A DNA stretch of 64,000 nt from Marinobacter guineae (GCF_002744735.1 NZ_KZ319339.1:1364001-1428000); one strand, 5' to 3'; shown: positions 33,938-43,950, counted from the stretch's first letter. Notes: generated from the sequence alone by a model not told the origin. Numbers and translations are program-made.

Positions 33938-34669
33938 TTACTGGGCCTTGCTGGCGAGCTCACGCTCCACGACAGCGGATAGCTGACCCCAGCCGGGACG
34001 CGTCAAGCGAATGTTATCCACCAGAACCGTTGGGGTGCTGGTTACTCGCAGCTGCATGGCTACCTGGCGACTCTGTTCCACCGCTTCCCGATGCAGCTCT
34101 GTGGTCATGCAGGTCCGGAAGCGTCGTTCTTCAAGCCCGAGGTCAACGGCATAGCGGGTGAAGGTTGCCACCGGATCGTTGGAGCCACTCCATTCTGTCT
34201 GGCTCTCGAACAGACGATCGTGCATCTTCCAGTAGGCATTCTGGTCACCGGCGCAACGTGCCGCCTGGGCGGCGGGCATGGCATTGGCATGCTGCTGCAG
34301 GGGCAGATCAAAATAGACGAAACGGACCTTGCCGGTATCCACATACTCCTGTTTCAGCTGCTTGCTGGCGGAGGCGAAGCTGCCACAGGCCGGGCACTGA
34401 TAATCTGCAAACTCCCGTACCACAACCGCAGCGTCTTCAGGCCCAACGGAAACTCCGTACCGGTCCAGTTGCGCCGGAAACGCCTCGGCATTGGCAGAGG
34501 CCACCGGAAGTTCATCAGAGGTTGGCTTCGGTGAGGCTGTCAGGAAAAATACTCCGAGAACCGCTGCCCCCAGGACAAGCACTGCGATGCCCATAAAAAG
34601 TGGCTTATTGGATTTCGGCTTGCCAGGAGGCGGCGTTCCGGTTTCCTTACGACGTTTTGCTTCACCCAT
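33938..34669 (-). CDS. Membrane-anchored DsbA-like thioredoxin-fold protein
   Basis: A 243-residue protein. Cytoplasmic start MGEAKRRKETG, one membrane segment (about 24-45), then a periplasmic DsbA/BdbD fold with the redox motif CPAC at residues 92-95 and the cis-proline segment VTSTPTVLVDN near 215. By family it oxidises or isomerises cysteine pairs in exported proteins, though the partner is unknown. It stands alone. An inverted repeat GAGCCTGAG/CTCAGGCTC lies between it and trhO at 33864-33901. Confidence 0.87.
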   Translation of the reverse strand: MGEAKRRKETGTPPPGKPKSNKPLFMGIAVLVLGAAVLGVFFLTASPKPTSDELPVASANAEAFPAQLDRYGVSVGPEDAAVVVREFADYQCPACGSFASASKQLKQEYVDTGKVRFVYFDLPLQQHANAMPAAQAARCAGDQNAYWKMHDRLFESQTEWSGSNDPVATFTRYAVDLGLEERRFRTCMTTELHREAVEQSRQVAMQLRVTSTPTVLVDNIRLTRPGWGQLSAVVERELASKAQ

Positions 34670-34796
34670 GAAGGGGCTCCTTTTTGTGTTTGGGATTTTC
34701 CGGAATTAATTAGCTGGCGACCATTTCAACAACCAGTGTGGCACGCTAAGATCCTTTATATCCTACAAAAGTTCCAACAAAAAATAAGGAATCCCA

Positions 34797-35768
34797 ATGC
34801 CGCTGCCCGCATCCCTGAAAGACACACTTACCCTTCCCCTGGTTGCCGCCCCCATGTTCCTGATCTCTGGCCCGGAGCTGGCCCTTGCCTGCTGCAAACA
34901 GGGCATTGTGGGAAGTTTTCCGGCCCTGAACCAGCGCACCAGTGAAGCTTTCGAGGACTGGCTGATCCAGATGAACGAAGAACTGGATGCGTTCCGGAAA
35001 CTGAATCCGGACAGCAAAACAGCGCCCTATGCGGTGAACCTGATTGTACACCGGACCAACCCTCGCTGGCAGGCGGATCTTGAACTGTGCGTAAAACACC
35101 AGGTGCCGATCGTCATCACGTCACTGGGTGCGGCCAGCCAGGTGGTTGAAGCGGTTCACGGGTACGGCGGCGTGGTATTCCATGATGTAACTAACCAGAA
35201 GCATGCCCGCAAGGCGGCGGAAGCCGGCGTCGATGGCATCATTGCGGTAGCGGCCGGAGCCGGCGGCCATGCCGGCACCATCAACCCGTTTGTTCTCGTG
35301 CATGAAATCCGCGAAGTGTTTGATGGCACCATCCTGTTGGCCGGTGGTCTGTCTCATGGTGAGGATCTTCTGGCAGCACAGGCTTTGGGTGCCGACCTGG
35401 CCTACATGGGCACCCGGTTTATCAATACCACCGAGTCCCTGGCGGAAGAGGCCTACCGGAACATGATCATCGAGGCGGTTTCCGGTGACATCATTCACAC
35501 ACCGGCGGTATCCGGTATACCCGCCAGTTTTATGCGACAAAGCCTGGAAGCTGCGGGCTTCCCGATGGACAAACTGAACCAGGCCGGCGAGATCAACTAT
35601 GGGGAGAAGCTCAAGCCCATTGATGACGAAGCCAAGGCCTGGAAAACCGTCTGGTCCGCAGGCCAGGGCGTGAGCCAGATCCGGGACGTTCTGAGTGTCT
35701 CCGATCTGGTGGCCCGGCTTTCTGGGGAATACCGCAATGCCCGGGCCCGTCTAGACCCGGAACTGTGA
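34797..35768 (+). CDS. Nitronate monooxygenase
   Basis: A 323-residue flavoenzyme of the 2-nitropropane dioxygenase family, oxidising toxic nitronates. TIM-barrel landmarks: [21 protein letters not shown] at the start, GAAGHAG-like phosphate-binding loop as [14 protein letters not shown] near residue 155, and [27 protein letters not shown] near 180-208 for FMN binding. AAGGAATCCC precedes ATG 34797. Its 3' end overlaps the chemoreceptor gene on the other strand by 18 bases. Confidence 0.9.
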   Translation: MPLPASLKDTLTLPLVAAPMFLISGPELALACCKQGIVGSFPALNQRTSEAFEDWLIQMNEELDAFRKLNPDSKTAPYAVNLIVHRTNPRWQADLELCVKHQVPIVITSLGAASQVVEAVHGYGGVVFHDVTNQKHARKAAEAGVDGIIAVAAGAGGHAGTINPFVLVHEIREVFDGTILLAGGLSHGEDLLAAQALGADLAYMGTRFINTTESLAEEAYRNMIIEAVSGDIIHTPAVSGIPASFMRQSLEAAGFPMDKLNQAGEINYGEKLKPIDDEAKAWKTVWSAGQGVSQIRDVLSVSDLVARLSGEYRNARARLDPEL

Positions 35769-37691
35769 GGCCTTGGACTGCAGCGAGGCCAGTGTCTGGG
35801 CAATCTGCCCACTGGCCTCATCGGAGCGCTCAATGGCCTCTACCGTGTCCCGGGAAGAACCCGCGATGTCGTTGACACTCACGCTTACTTCGCTGGCATG
35901 CCGGCCCTGCTCTTCCGCCACCGACGAGATGGCGAGTGCCCTGTCCTGCAGGCTGCCCAGAAGCTGGTTGATCCGATCGAAGTGCTCATCAGCCCGTCGG
36001 AATTCCGATGAGGATTCCGCTACCTGGCCCGAGACTTCACCAATTACGGTGACCGCCTGCCGGCTGCCTTTCTGCAGGCGCTCGATGATGCCCTGGATTT
36101 CTGTCGTCGATTTCTGGGTGCGACTCGCCAGGGTGCGAACCTCATCGGCCACTACCGCGAAGCCCCGACCGGACTCACCAGCCCGAGCCGCCTCTATCGC
36201 GGCATTCAGGGCCAGCAGGTTGGTCTGCTCGGCGATAGCGCCGATGACCGACAGTACCGAATCGATTTCTTTACTCTGGTTGTCCAACTGGCTGACGGCG
36301 TCCACCGCCTGCTCAACATTGCGAACCACCTGATCCAGCCTGTCCCGGACCTGCCGGGAAATACCGGCAGTGGCCTCACTTTCGGAACTGACATTGCTGA
36401 CGGAGCTGGCCACATCCTGAATGCTCTCAGCCACTTCGGCAATGCTGCCAGACATGGCTTCCATGGTTCCTGAAACCTCGGCGACTTCCTGTTCCTGGCG
36501 ATTGACCGCCGCCACCGCACTGCGGCTGATCTCGCCCTGGGTCCGGGCCTGGCCGGCGGCGGATTCCGCCGAGGCTTTGACATCAGACACCAGCTCCTGG
36601 ATTCGGGCAATAAAGCGGTTCACACCCCGGGCCATCTCGGTAAGTTCATCGTTACCCTTGAGGGAGACCCGACGGGTCAGATCTGCTTCTCCGTCGGCGA
36701 TATCCCAGATCGCGGAACTTAAACGCAGGACTCTCGGCAGCAATCCGCCACCAAGCACCAGCGCCACCAGTACGATCAGGATTACCAGGGAACCAATGGC
36801 CAGGATGCTCAGATTGGCGGACAGGCTGGACGCCTCCGCATTCAGGGCTTCAACCGTGCTCTGGATTCTGGTTCGGGTATCTGAATCCATACCGGCCAAC
36901 TGCTGTTGAAGGCGCTGATTCACCAGCTCGGTTTCAGCCTCCAGGGTATCCCGAAGGGCATCGATGCTGCCGGCGATGGTGGCACCGAACTCTTCCTCAA
37001 GGGCGGCCATATCCCGGTTGATACCCTCAAGGGATAAACCGAGTTTCAGCTGACCAATGGAGGAGCCCTGAGGTTTGATTTCCGCGGTTATAATAACCAC
37101 GTTGGGGTCACGGCTTGCCGCATCCAGGACACGATTTGCCGCACCACGGCCTTCCCCCTGCTCCATCAAGGTGCGCACGCGATCGTCGGTGCGATCAACG
37201 TACCGGGTCAGACGCTCGCCGTACTGGTCGTAATAAACGGCGAACACCACCGACTCCCGGGCATCGGCCAGCTCAACAAGACCGGTCAGGCGGGGAATGT
37301 CTCTGTCCCAGATCAGCGGGGCGGCTACCGCAGCGAGCACATCCGCCAGCCCCTGGGCTTCGGACATAACCGCAGCGCGCACATTGCCGGCAACGCGCTC
37401 CTGCTGTTCGGTCTGTTGGCGGGTAAGTTCCGCGGACAATTCCTCGGTGGTCTTCTGCCGCATGGTCTCCAGGCGGGAGCGGACATCCTCGCGGGTTTCT
37501 CCGAAGGATGCGCTGACCTGCTGGCTGCTGGACTCAAGGGCGGACCCGGCTGTCTGCACCAGGCGCTCCACCTGACTGGAAATCAGCCACTGGCTGACCA
37601 CCACCTGAACCAGGCCTGCTACTACGAGGATCAGGAAAACAGGCCTGAGGAGGCGGCTCGAGATCAGCCGCCTGAGAAAACTTAAAGACAT
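35751..37691 (-). CDS. Methyl-accepting chemotaxis protein
   Basis: A 646-residue transmembrane receptor. TM1 at about 14-33, a periplasmic sensor of about 255 residues, TM2 at about 293-316 ([20 protein letters not shown]), a HAMP domain, and the cytoplasmic coiled-coil signalling domain with the CheA/CheW-contact tip [19 protein letters not shown] near residue 500. There is no C-terminal CheR-binding pentapeptide. The ligand is unknown. It is monocistronic and converges on the nitronate monooxygenase gene. Confidence 0.95.
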   Translation of the reverse strand: MSLSFLRRLISSRLLRPVFLILVVAGLVQVVVSQWLISSQVERLVQTAGSALESSSQQVSASFGETREDVRSRLETMRQKTTEELSAELTRQQTEQQERVAGNVRAAVMSEAQGLADVLAAVAAPLIWDRDIPRLTGLVELADARESVVFAVYYDQYGERLTRYVDRTDDRVRTLMEQGEGRGAANRVLDAASRDPNVVIITAEIKPQGSSIGQLKLGLSLEGINRDMAALEEEFGATIAGSIDALRDTLEAETELVNQRLQQQLAGMDSDTRTRIQSTVEALNAEASSLSANLSILAIGSLVILIVLVALVLGGGLLPRVLRLSSAIWDIADGEADLTRRVSLKGNDELTEMARGVNRFIARIQELVSDVKASAESAAGQARTQGEISRSAVAAVNRQEQEVAEVSGTMEAMSGSIAEVAESIQDVASSVSNVSSESEATAGISRQVRDRLDQVVRNVEQAVDAVSQLDNQSKEIDSVLSVIGAIAEQTNLLALNAAIEAARAGESGRGFAVVADEVRTLASRTQKSTTEIQGIIERLQKGSRQAVTVIGEVSGQVAESSSEFRRADEHFDRINQLLGSLQDRALAISSVAEEQGRHASEVSVSVNDIAGSSRDTVEAIERSDEASGQIAQTLASLQSKASQFRV

Positions 37692-37820
37692 ACGGACTCC
37701 GCTGGTATGTGTGCTTCATGCATCCTGCACAGCCAGTTACAGCGTCCCTGCGAAGCGTGTGTCCGTATGTATAGCAAAACCCGGGCCGGAAAGGGGCGCC
37801 TTTATGTACGGGTTTTGTAG

Positions 37821-39356
37821 TCAGTCGTTATCGTCTTCTTCCAGTTCGATTTCGTTGGCGACGAAGCCGGACAGCGTATTGGAGTATTCGACTTCCAGGA
37901 TTACTGTTTCAGATCTTTCAAATGCGTCGACAATGGCATCCCTCGCAGTATCCTGATCTTCGCCGTCGTACTCCGCATCCCGATCACTCATTTGCACGCC
38001 GAGCACCATGATGGAGCCGGGGAATTGGGTGATGTTCTGCAAACCGCCTTCAAGCTCAAACTCATTGGTCGCTCCGCCATCCTCTTCATTGCCCACTTCG
38101 ATTTTCAGGGCTTCGATATAGACTCCCGAAGCGTCTGACTTCTCAACTCCTTCGACTTCAACCTGCGTTCCAGAGACGAGAGCGACAGAAGCCTGTGCGC
38201 TATCGTCATCCCGGGCCAGGATAGTAAGAGGTGTAATCCTTACGGTTACGCCGCCCACCTCGAACGGGCCAGCAGCGCTATCGATTGCCCCAATCGCCCC
38301 TTTAACCTTGGCGTTGGCCTCACGCAGCTCTATTTCGTCGGCTTCCACAATTGTGTCGGATATGAAATTACCCTCTACCTGCACCAGCAGGTCTGTATTC
38401 AGATCTGACAGCGACAATCCGTTGGCAAGCTCGGTGCTAGCGGTGACCCTTATGGTGAGACCACCCATGGTGAACTCACCCGGCCGATCACCTGCATCAA
38501 GCGCAGTGTAAGGCGCATCGATTGCCGCAGTGAGCTCAATGTCATCAGAATCCTCACGAGCGAAGCGACGGGCATCGTCTCGGTCTATTGAAACAGCCGT
38601 CAGTACGCTGCCGGTGAGGCTGCCCTCCACTTCCAGAGCCGTCGCGGAACTCAGTTCTGTCTCCGTCAGCCCGGAGCCGAAAACAACATGGTCCTCATCG
38701 TACTCAACCGTAATCGTGCCAATAGTGAGCTGGTTCAGATCTGTATCGATAGCAGATACGGTACCTTCAAGCTCAATGTCAGTCAGATTCCGGGAAATCG
38801 TCCCGATGTATCCCGCCCGATACGAACCATCCGCTTGCCGCCAGGCACTAACGCGTACATGTTGACCAGCGCCGGTGCCACCAAGTAGCGAAGCGAATGT
38901 GATACCCCTTACCACAGTCTGGCGGTCAACCCGCACTTGCTGGCCCATGACAGTAACCGTGACAAACTCGCCCGCCCCGCTCGGATCCGGAGCAAGCTGA
39001 TCAATCGGTCCACGCAATGTGTCGTCATAACTGAGTTTTTCAGCCGTTCCCTGACCATCCTCTTGCCATTCACCTTCCACCCGGAGAATCATGCCTTCGC
39101 TGAGGTCGGATTCGGAGCTGATTCCGTCGTTACTCTCTACAGCACGGTTGGGGATATCGTCTGTAAAGAACTCCACACCATTCACAAACACACTACCAAA
39201 CCCCGAAACCGGCCCAACGCTGGACCCCGTGCCCCGGATGCCACCATCGGCCACACCAAGCCCACCGTCACCTGCACCGCCGCAGGCAGAGATTATTCCG
39301 AAAGCCACTGTACCGGCGGCCAGCCCGAAAACACGATTGCGGAGTTGCCGTTTCAT
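37821..39356 (-). CDS. DUF5666 lipoprotein A
   Basis: A 511-residue protein with a lipoprotein signal (lipobox IISAC, Cys near residue 25) and several DUF5666 beta-rich units, each of about 65-70 residues with a recurrent V-(E/Q)-VEG strand (MILRVEGEW, TALEVEGSL, LLVQVEGNF). The first unit carries VGPVSGFGSVFVNGVEF, shared with lipoprotein B at 40771. The tail ELEEDDND is acidic. Function is unknown, but cell-envelope location is likely. ATG 39356 has AAAGG upstream; the frame to 39470 overlaps no family sequence. It is the last gene of a four-gene leftward cluster. Confidence 0.82.
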   Translation of the reverse strand: MKRQLRNRVFGLAAGTVAFGIISACGGAGDGGLGVADGGIRGTGSSVGPVSGFGSVFVNGVEFFTDDIPNRAVESNDGISSESDLSEGMILRVEGEWQEDGQGTAEKLSYDDTLRGPIDQLAPDPSGAGEFVTVTVMGQQVRVDRQTVVRGITFASLLGGTGAGQHVRVSAWRQADGSYRAGYIGTISRNLTDIELEGTVSAIDTDLNQLTIGTITVEYDEDHVVFGSGLTETELSSATALEVEGSLTGSVLTAVSIDRDDARRFAREDSDDIELTAAIDAPYTALDAGDRPGEFTMGGLTIRVTASTELANGLSLSDLNTDLLVQVEGNFISDTIVEADEIELREANAKVKGAIGAIDSAAGPFEVGGVTVRITPLTILARDDDSAQASVALVSGTQVEVEGVEKSDASGVYIEALKIEVGNEEDGGATNEFELEGGLQNITQFPGSIMVLGVQMSDRDAEYDGEDQDTARDAIVDAFERSETVILEVEYSNTLSGFVANEIELEEDDND

Positions 39357-39396
39357 ATCCTTTCTCTCCCTGTCCGGCATTCCGGGCCGGTGTTCT

Positions 39397-39807
39397 TCAA
39401 TAAACATCGTTGTAGCGCCTGCGAGGGACATCATCGTCCGTTTCGAACACTCTGTTGATTCGGGACTCATTCTGCAGGTTCTGCAGGCGCGGCTGCGAGG
39501 GCGCGTAGACGCTGCGCCTGAGCATCAGGTAACCGCTGTCGAGTGGCTCAACCACGCCTTTGCGCAACAGTTCGTTAAGGACCACCGCGGGGGCCAGGTC
39601 CGGGTTGGCGGATTGAACCAGTCTGGTGAAGGAATCTTTCGAGTGAGTATCCATTATCAGCATGACCGGATCATGATGCTCGTCGAGAAACTCCCTCCGG
39701 CTGATCCAGGCGCGAACGACTTGCCGGGACGAAGCAGAGAGAATGGTGCTCGCGAGTTCTGTTGGCTCCCAACGGCCAATAACGTTCGGCTGCCTCATGT
39801 GACTCAT
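39397..39807 (-). CDS. Short DUF6502 paralogue lacking the N-terminal HTH
   Basis: A 136-residue protein. Residues 15-110 resemble the middle of the DUF6502 protein encoded just upstream: SRQVVRAWISRREFLDEHHDPVML against SRVVSGWVHDAAFQTGEGEPAML, and VVLNELLRKGVVEPLDSGYLMLRRSVYAP against AVLDELLRVGVVSVDGDSGRLILQQRAYVP. The N-terminal DNA-binding half is missing. Its ATG overlaps the upstream stop (ATGA). It may be a duplicated fragment kept as a partner or antagonist of the full protein; this is inference. Confidence 0.7.
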   Translation of the reverse strand: MSHMRQPNVIGRWEPTELASTILSASSRQVVRAWISRREFLDEHHDPVMLIMDTHSKDSFTRLVQSANPDLAPAVVLNELLRKGVVEPLDSGYLMLRRSVYAPSQPRLQNLQNESRINRVFETDDDVPRRRYNDVY

Positions 39808-40661
39808 TGCGGCCCTTCTCCTTTCGGGTTCTTGTGGGCAGACTCTTCGAAGAAGAAGATGCTCACACCCGTGCGGACCGAATCACCGGACTGACCGCCA
39901 GCCTGTGGCCCCGATATATCGCGATCGTGGGGCCCAAGCCATTTGTCCAGCTGTTCCAGCAGTGCCTGGGACTGGGCAGCTGCGTGCCGGCGCCAGCGCT
40001 CCATCACTTCCGGAGGAATATTGTTGTAGGTCAGGGTTCTCTGGAACCGTGGAGGCTGTCCGGATTCGCCACTGATCAGATTGTGATCAATTGTCGCTAT
40101 GAGATCTGATACGTCCTCGCCGAAGATCTGGAGCATTTCTTCGCTGTCTCCCGCGGGCACGTAGGCCCTCTGCTGCAGAATCAGCCGGCCTGAATCCCCG
40201 TCTACCGACACCACACCTACCCGGAGCAGTTCATCGAGCACGGCCCGGGGCGGCATATCGCCGCTGAAGCGTTTGACCAGCTCGCTGAAGCTCAGGGGGC
40301 CGTCGAATGCCAGCATGGCAGGCTCGCCCTCTCCAGTCTGGAAGGCTGCATCGTGCACCCAACCGGAAACCACCCGGGATGCCCGGTTGGCATGAAGTAC
40401 ATCGCGAGTGCCAGTCTGCTCCCCTGCCAGAATCTCCCGATGGCGCTTCACTTCCTTACGGGTCAGCCCGGTCATCACCGCCGCCCGGGAATCCGTAGGC
40501 TTCCGTCGGCCATCGGAGAAGTCTTCCAGGGCAGCTTCCACGTAGGCACGCTTCACCAGCTCGGAAAACTCCCCGAAGGGAATGCCATTTCTCAACAGCA
40601 ACCTCGCCAGAGGGCGCAGAATGCGGAACAGCGCTTTATGCAGGGGGTTGGTTTTTTTCAT
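39804..40661 (-). CDS. DUF6502 protein, probable transcription regulator
   Basis: A 285-residue protein. The N-terminal half (KALFRILRPLARLLLRNGIPFGEFSELVKRAYVEAA, then TDSRAAVMTGLTRKEVKRHREIL) looks like a helix-turn-helix module; the rest has the segment also found in the short paralogue. The family is found beside DUF5666 genes. The ATG at 40661 lies 3 bases from the palindrome TGGGA-N6-TCCCA, also found twice before lipoprotein B, so the protein may regulate itself and the lipoprotein through this site. The mRNA may be leaderless: a TACAAT -10 box sits inside the palindrome. Confidence 0.78.
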   Translation of the reverse strand: MKKTNPLHKALFRILRPLARLLLRNGIPFGEFSELVKRAYVEAALEDFSDGRRKPTDSRAAVMTGLTRKEVKRHREILAGEQTGTRDVLHANRASRVVSGWVHDAAFQTGEGEPAMLAFDGPLSFSELVKRFSGDMPPRAVLDELLRVGVVSVDGDSGRLILQQRAYVPAGDSEEMLQIFGEDVSDLIATIDHNLISGESGQPPRFQRTLTYNNIPPEVMERWRRHAAAQSQALLEQLDKWLGPHDRDISGPQAGGQSGDSVRTGVSIFFFEESAHKNPKGEGPQ

Positions 40662-40664
40662 GTT

Positions 40665-40680
40665 TGGGATTGTATTCCCA
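40665..40680. promoter_or_regulatory. TGGGA-N6-TCCCA palindrome before the DUF6502 gene
   Basis: TGGGA-TTGTAT-TCCCA, perfect 5-bp arms, 3 bases upstream of the DUF6502 start codon. On the minus strand it contains TACAAT, a possible -10 hexamer. The same palindrome occurs at 42293 and 42319. Confidence 0.6.
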
Positions 40681-40770
40681 TAGCGACATTGAAAGCCAGA
40701 ACACCGGGCCAGGGTCACCGGGTAAAAGTTACCGGGTAAGAGCTCCCTGGCCCGGGCTGGTATTTGCTGA

Positions 40771-42231
40771 TCAGTCGTCAGAATCGTCGTCGCTGCTATC
40801 ATCAGCATCGACGTTATCAGTCAGCTCGTACTGACCTCCGCTGGTTCGGCGATACTGCACTTCTACTTCGTTGCCAACCTGCGCACCAGAGACGCTGTAC
40901 CCACCAAGCAGAATTTCGAGATTCATGAGAGTGATGGACCCTGAGCCGACGGCGTCCAGCCGCGCTTCAAGCTCATAATCATCGTCCTCATCGTCGTCCT
41001 CGCGCTCGATGCTGAAGGCCTCAAGGGAGCCGCCGTCGGTGGAGCGCTGGCGACCTTCAATCTCAAGGTAATCTCCGACCTGCAGGCTCTGGATGTCCTG
41101 GACCCGGCTGCGGCGTTCGTCATCTTCGTCGTCGTCATCAATCAGGGTGTTGCCGGTGAGCTGCACTCGTACGCCACTGACAATCAGGGTTTCATTGGTC
41201 AGATCGATCGATTCCACCCTGCCATCCAACTCTGCGTCAGACTCCTTTCCCTTGATTTCCTCGGCGACCAGAGCGCCATCGCGGAAGCTGCCCTCCACTT
41301 TGATGAACAGGCCATCGGCCAGGCTGCTCTCTCGAAGATCGTCAAATTCGGTGCCGCCGGTGATCTGAACCGTTACTCCATTGAGGGTGAACTGGCGGCT
41401 GGAGGCGTCGAAATCGTAAATACTGCCGGTGATTTCGACGTCATCGTCGTCATCACTGAACCAGTCGTCCTCATCATCAATCTCTTCGGCGACAATGGTA
41501 CCGCCCTCCAGGCGCCCTTCCACTTCAACAACAAGCCCGTCGGCGAGATCATCCAGGGAGAAATCATCGTCGCCCACAGCACTGGTGTAATCGATCGGGA
41601 AACCGTTGATGGTGAAGGTTTCCGCGCTGCTGTCGAGGTTGGTGACAACACCCTCGATTTCGACTTCATTGTCGTCATCGAAATCCAGGCCAATGGCCCG
41701 TGCGCCGACAAAGCTTGCCTGGAAGCTGCCATCGTCCAGACGCCACGCACTGACTCGCACCCGATACCCCTGAGGGTTGGCCGCAATCTCGGTCGGAGTG
41801 GCGCCACGGAACACGGTCCTCCCATCCAGGGCGATGGTCTGACCCAGCAAAGTGAGTGTTCCTGTGCGGGCAACATCGTCCCAGCTCATGCCGGAGATCG
41901 GCCCCCGGAGCGTGTCGTCGTAGCTGATCCGGTCGGCCCGGCCTTCGCCGCGGTCGTCCCAATCACCTTCGACCTTGAGGATCATGCCTTTCTCCAGCTG
42001 ATCCTCCCGCTCCAGGCCGTCATCGCTGTCGACACTGCCACTGGTTGCGAAGCGGGTGCCGTTTACATACACACTGCCAAAACCGGACACCGCTCCCACG
42101 CTGGTACCGGAAGAGGTCCCCGTCGTGCTGATGGAACTGTCGGAACCACCGCCACCACAGGCTGCAAGGGCGCCAGCCAGCGCGCCGGTCATAGCTAACT
42201 TCACTGCTACTGTCAGGGCTTTACGTTTCAT
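40771..42231 (-). CDS. DUF5666 lipoprotein B, aspartate-rich
   Basis: A 486-residue protein with a lipoprotein signal (LAGALAAC, Cys near residue 25) and five to six DUF5666 units with VEVEG-type strands (MILKVEGDW, LVVEVEGRL, LFIKVEGSF, DYLEIEGRQ). It shares VGAVSGFGSVYVNGTRF with lipoprotein A. The strings of D and E (DDDDDVEI, the tail DDSSDDDSDD) suggest metal or calcium binding outside the cell. GGAGAAGAG precedes the ATG. Two TGGGA-N6-TCCCA palindromes lie upstream. Function unknown. Confidence 0.82.
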   Translation of the reverse strand: MKRKALTVAVKLAMTGALAGALAACGGGGSDSSISTTGTSSGTSVGAVSGFGSVYVNGTRFATSGSVDSDDGLEREDQLEKGMILKVEGDWDDRGEGRADRISYDDTLRGPISGMSWDDVARTGTLTLLGQTIALDGRTVFRGATPTEIAANPQGYRVRVSAWRLDDGSFQASFVGARAIGLDFDDDNEVEIEGVVTNLDSSAETFTINGFPIDYTSAVGDDDFSLDDLADGLVVEVEGRLEGGTIVAEEIDDEDDWFSDDDDDVEITGSIYDFDASSRQFTLNGVTVQITGGTEFDDLRESSLADGLFIKVEGSFRDGALVAEEIKGKESDAELDGRVESIDLTNETLIVSGVRVQLTGNTLIDDDDEDDERRSRVQDIQSLQVGDYLEIEGRQRSTDGGSLEAFSIEREDDDEDDDYELEARLDAVGSGSITLMNLEILLGGYSVSGAQVGNEVEVQYRRTSGGQYELTDNVDADDSSDDDSDD

Positions 42232-42292
42232 CGCTCTTCTCCAGGCTCGTTCTTGCGTTCAGAGGCAGCCATCTGAACTGCCTTTTTGTAAT

Positions 42293-42308
42293 TGGGATTA
42301 TTTTCCCA
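42293..42308. promoter_or_regulatory. TGGGA-N6-TCCCA palindrome, first site before DUF5666 lipoprotein B
   Basis: TGGGA-TTATTT-TCCCA, extended to 7-bp arms (ATTGGGA...TCCCAAT) at 42291-42310. Centre 26 bases from the second copy at 42319, about 2.5 helical turns, suggesting cooperative binding of two dimers. Confidence 0.6.
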
Positions 42309-42318
42309 ATTATGTATT

Positions 42319-42334
42319 TGGGAATTTAATCCCA
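42319..42334. promoter_or_regulatory. TGGGA-N6-TCCCA palindrome, second site before DUF5666 lipoprotein B
   Basis: TGGGA-ATTTAA-TCCCA with perfect 5-bp arms, about 90 bases upstream of the lipoprotein B start codon. Same motif and spacer length as at 42293 and 40665. Confidence 0.6.
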
Positions 42335-42434
42335 TTTTTGCGGACTGTCCAGTTTTTGATCATGAAGGTTTTGTGAACTTTATGGCGCAGGAGACGTAAA
42401 GATTGGGATACTCGACCAAAACAGGTTCAAAAAC

Positions 42435-42608
42435 ATGCTGGGATTTTTGAAGGGCGACCCGACGAAAAAGCTACAGAAGGCCTACGAAGACAAGCTCACC
42501 AAGGCGCTGCACGCACAACGCAACGGCGACTTGAGAACCCACGGGACCCTCATGGAAGAGGCGGAGAAAATCTACGCCGAGATTCAGGCTTTGGAGGAAA
42601 AGAAATAA
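42435..42608 (+). CDS. DUF6435 small protein
   Basis: A 57-residue charged protein starting MLGFLKGDPTKKLQKAYED, then KALHAQRNGDLRTHGTLM and ending ALEEKK. It matches the DUF6435 family of short cytoplasmic proteins (FLKGDPxKKL start, AQRNGD centre) with a predicted helical hairpin. Function is unknown. It lies on the opposite strand to all its neighbours, divergent from lipoprotein B and convergent with cbpM. No strong ribosome site is seen. Confidence 0.75.
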   Translation: MLGFLKGDPTKKLQKAYEDKLTKALHAQRNGDLRTHGTLMEEAEKIYAEIQALEEKK

Positions 42609-42620
42609 TCGGGGGAGCCG

Positions 42621-42965
42621 TCACTCCCCCATCAGTTGCCGTATTCGATGGTTAAGCCGCGCGACTTCCCGGCGCATTTCCTCAACTTCATCCAATAGCT
42701 CAAGAGACATGGCCAGCCCGGGCAGGTTCATTTTCAGATCCCGCTGCAGCCGCATGGCCTTTCGCAACCGGCCCAGCGCCTCAACGTTGAACTGCCATTG
42801 CCGGGCTTCCGGCAAATCCTCAAGTGGCGCAATAATGCCGTAATCAACCAGCTTGATAACAAACTCGGCATGGCATTCGCCGCGCTCGCAGATTTCACGC
42901 AGGGTGAAGGTGCTGCCATCCTGGTCGAACACCTCTACCGTCAGAATATGATCTTGCTTGCTCAT
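42621..42965 (-). CDS. cbpM: Chaperone modulator CbpM
   Basis: A 114-residue MerR-like protein that binds and inhibits the co-chaperone CbpA. TFTLREICERGECHAEFVIKLVDYGII forms the winged helix-like domain; a C-terminal coiled coil follows (LLDEVEEMRREVARLNHRIRQL). It lies 13 bases after cbpA, the standard cbpA-cbpM pair. Confidence 0.9.
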   Translation of the reverse strand: MSKQDHILTVEVFDQDGSTFTLREICERGECHAEFVIKLVDYGIIAPLEDLPEARQWQFNVEALGRLRKAMRLQRDLKMNLPGLAMSLELLDEVEEMRREVARLNHRIRQLMGE

Positions 42966-42978
42966 CCCTTACTCCCGC

Positions 42979-43950
42979 TCACACGTGAAGCTTGCTGCGT
43001 GGATTGAAATTCTTCTCGGCCTCGGCCAGCTGCTCATAAAGCTTTTCAGCCTCCGGACTGTGTTTCTCCGGCATGGTCACCTGCAGGACGACGATCTGGT
43101 CCCCCGGGTGTTTGCCGGGGAAGCCCTTGCCCTTCAGCCTGAGCTTGCGCCCACTGGTGGAGCCCCTGGGCACTTTCACGTTCACCTTCGAGCCAACCGT
43201 CGGCACGGTCACGGTCGCACCGAGAGCCGCCTCCCAGGGGGCTATCGGTACCGTGACCAGAACATCGCGGCCTTCAACCGTGAACTGAGGATGCGGCGCA
43301 AACTCGACCTCAATAAACAGGTCACCCGGTTCACCGCCGCCAACCCCGGGGGCCCCCTGGCCTTTCAGGCGGATATGCTGGCCCTCGCGCATACCGGCGG
43401 GAATCTTCACTTTCAGGGTCTTCTGCCGCGGAATAACCCGGCCATGCTCGTCCGCTTCATGCACGGTAAACGATACCTGCTTGTCGCAGCCGTGAAACGC
43501 TTCTTCGAGGAACAGGGCGATCCTGGCGTGCACGTCTTCACCACGCATTTTTACGTTCTGGCGAAAACCACCACCGCCAGGGCCGCCTGAGAATCCACCC
43601 CGGCGCCCGCCGCCGAAGATCTCCTCAAAGAAATCACTGAACTGCCGGGCATCGGCGTCGGTGTAACCACCACCGCCAAAGCCTGACGCACTCTGCCAGC
43701 CCGGTGGTGGCTCAAAGGACCCGTCCGCCTTGGCGCCGTATTTGCGCAGCTGGTCGTATTCCGCCCGTTTTTCCGGGTCTTTCAGTACTTCGTAAGCTTC
43801 ACCAAGGTCTTTGAACTTGGTGTCGGCATCCTGTTCCTTGCTGACATCCGGATGGTATTTCCGGGCCAGCTTCCGGTAGGCCTTTTTGATCTCCTCGGGG
43901 GAGGCAGACTCGCTCACACCGAGCACGGCGTAATAGTCTTTGAAATCCAT
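42979..43950 (-). CDS. cbpA: Curved-DNA-binding co-chaperone CbpA (DnaJ family)
   Basis: A 323-residue type II DnaJ homologue. J domain at 1-68 ([36 protein letters not shown], with the HPD tripeptide for DnaK activation), a glycine-rich linker ([27 protein letters not shown]), then two C-terminal beta domains ([38 protein letters not shown]). No zinc finger, as expected for CbpA. GAGGAACCTG precedes ATG 43950. Paired with cbpM. Confidence 0.95.
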   Translation of the reverse strand: MDFKDYYAVLGVSESASPEEIKKAYRKLARKYHPDVSKEQDADTKFKDLGEAYEVLKDPEKRAEYDQLRKYGAKADGSFEPPPGWQSASGFGGGGYTDADARQFSDFFEEIFGGGRRGGFSGGPGGGGFRQNVKMRGEDVHARIALFLEEAFHGCDKQVSFTVHEADEHGRVIPRQKTLKVKIPAGMREGQHIRLKGQGAPGVGGGEPGDLFIEVEFAPHPQFTVEGRDVLVTVPIAPWEAALGATVTVPTVGSKVNVKVPRGSTSGRKLRLKGKGFPGKHPGDQIVVLQVTMPEKHSPEAEKLYEQLAEAEKNFNPRSKLHV

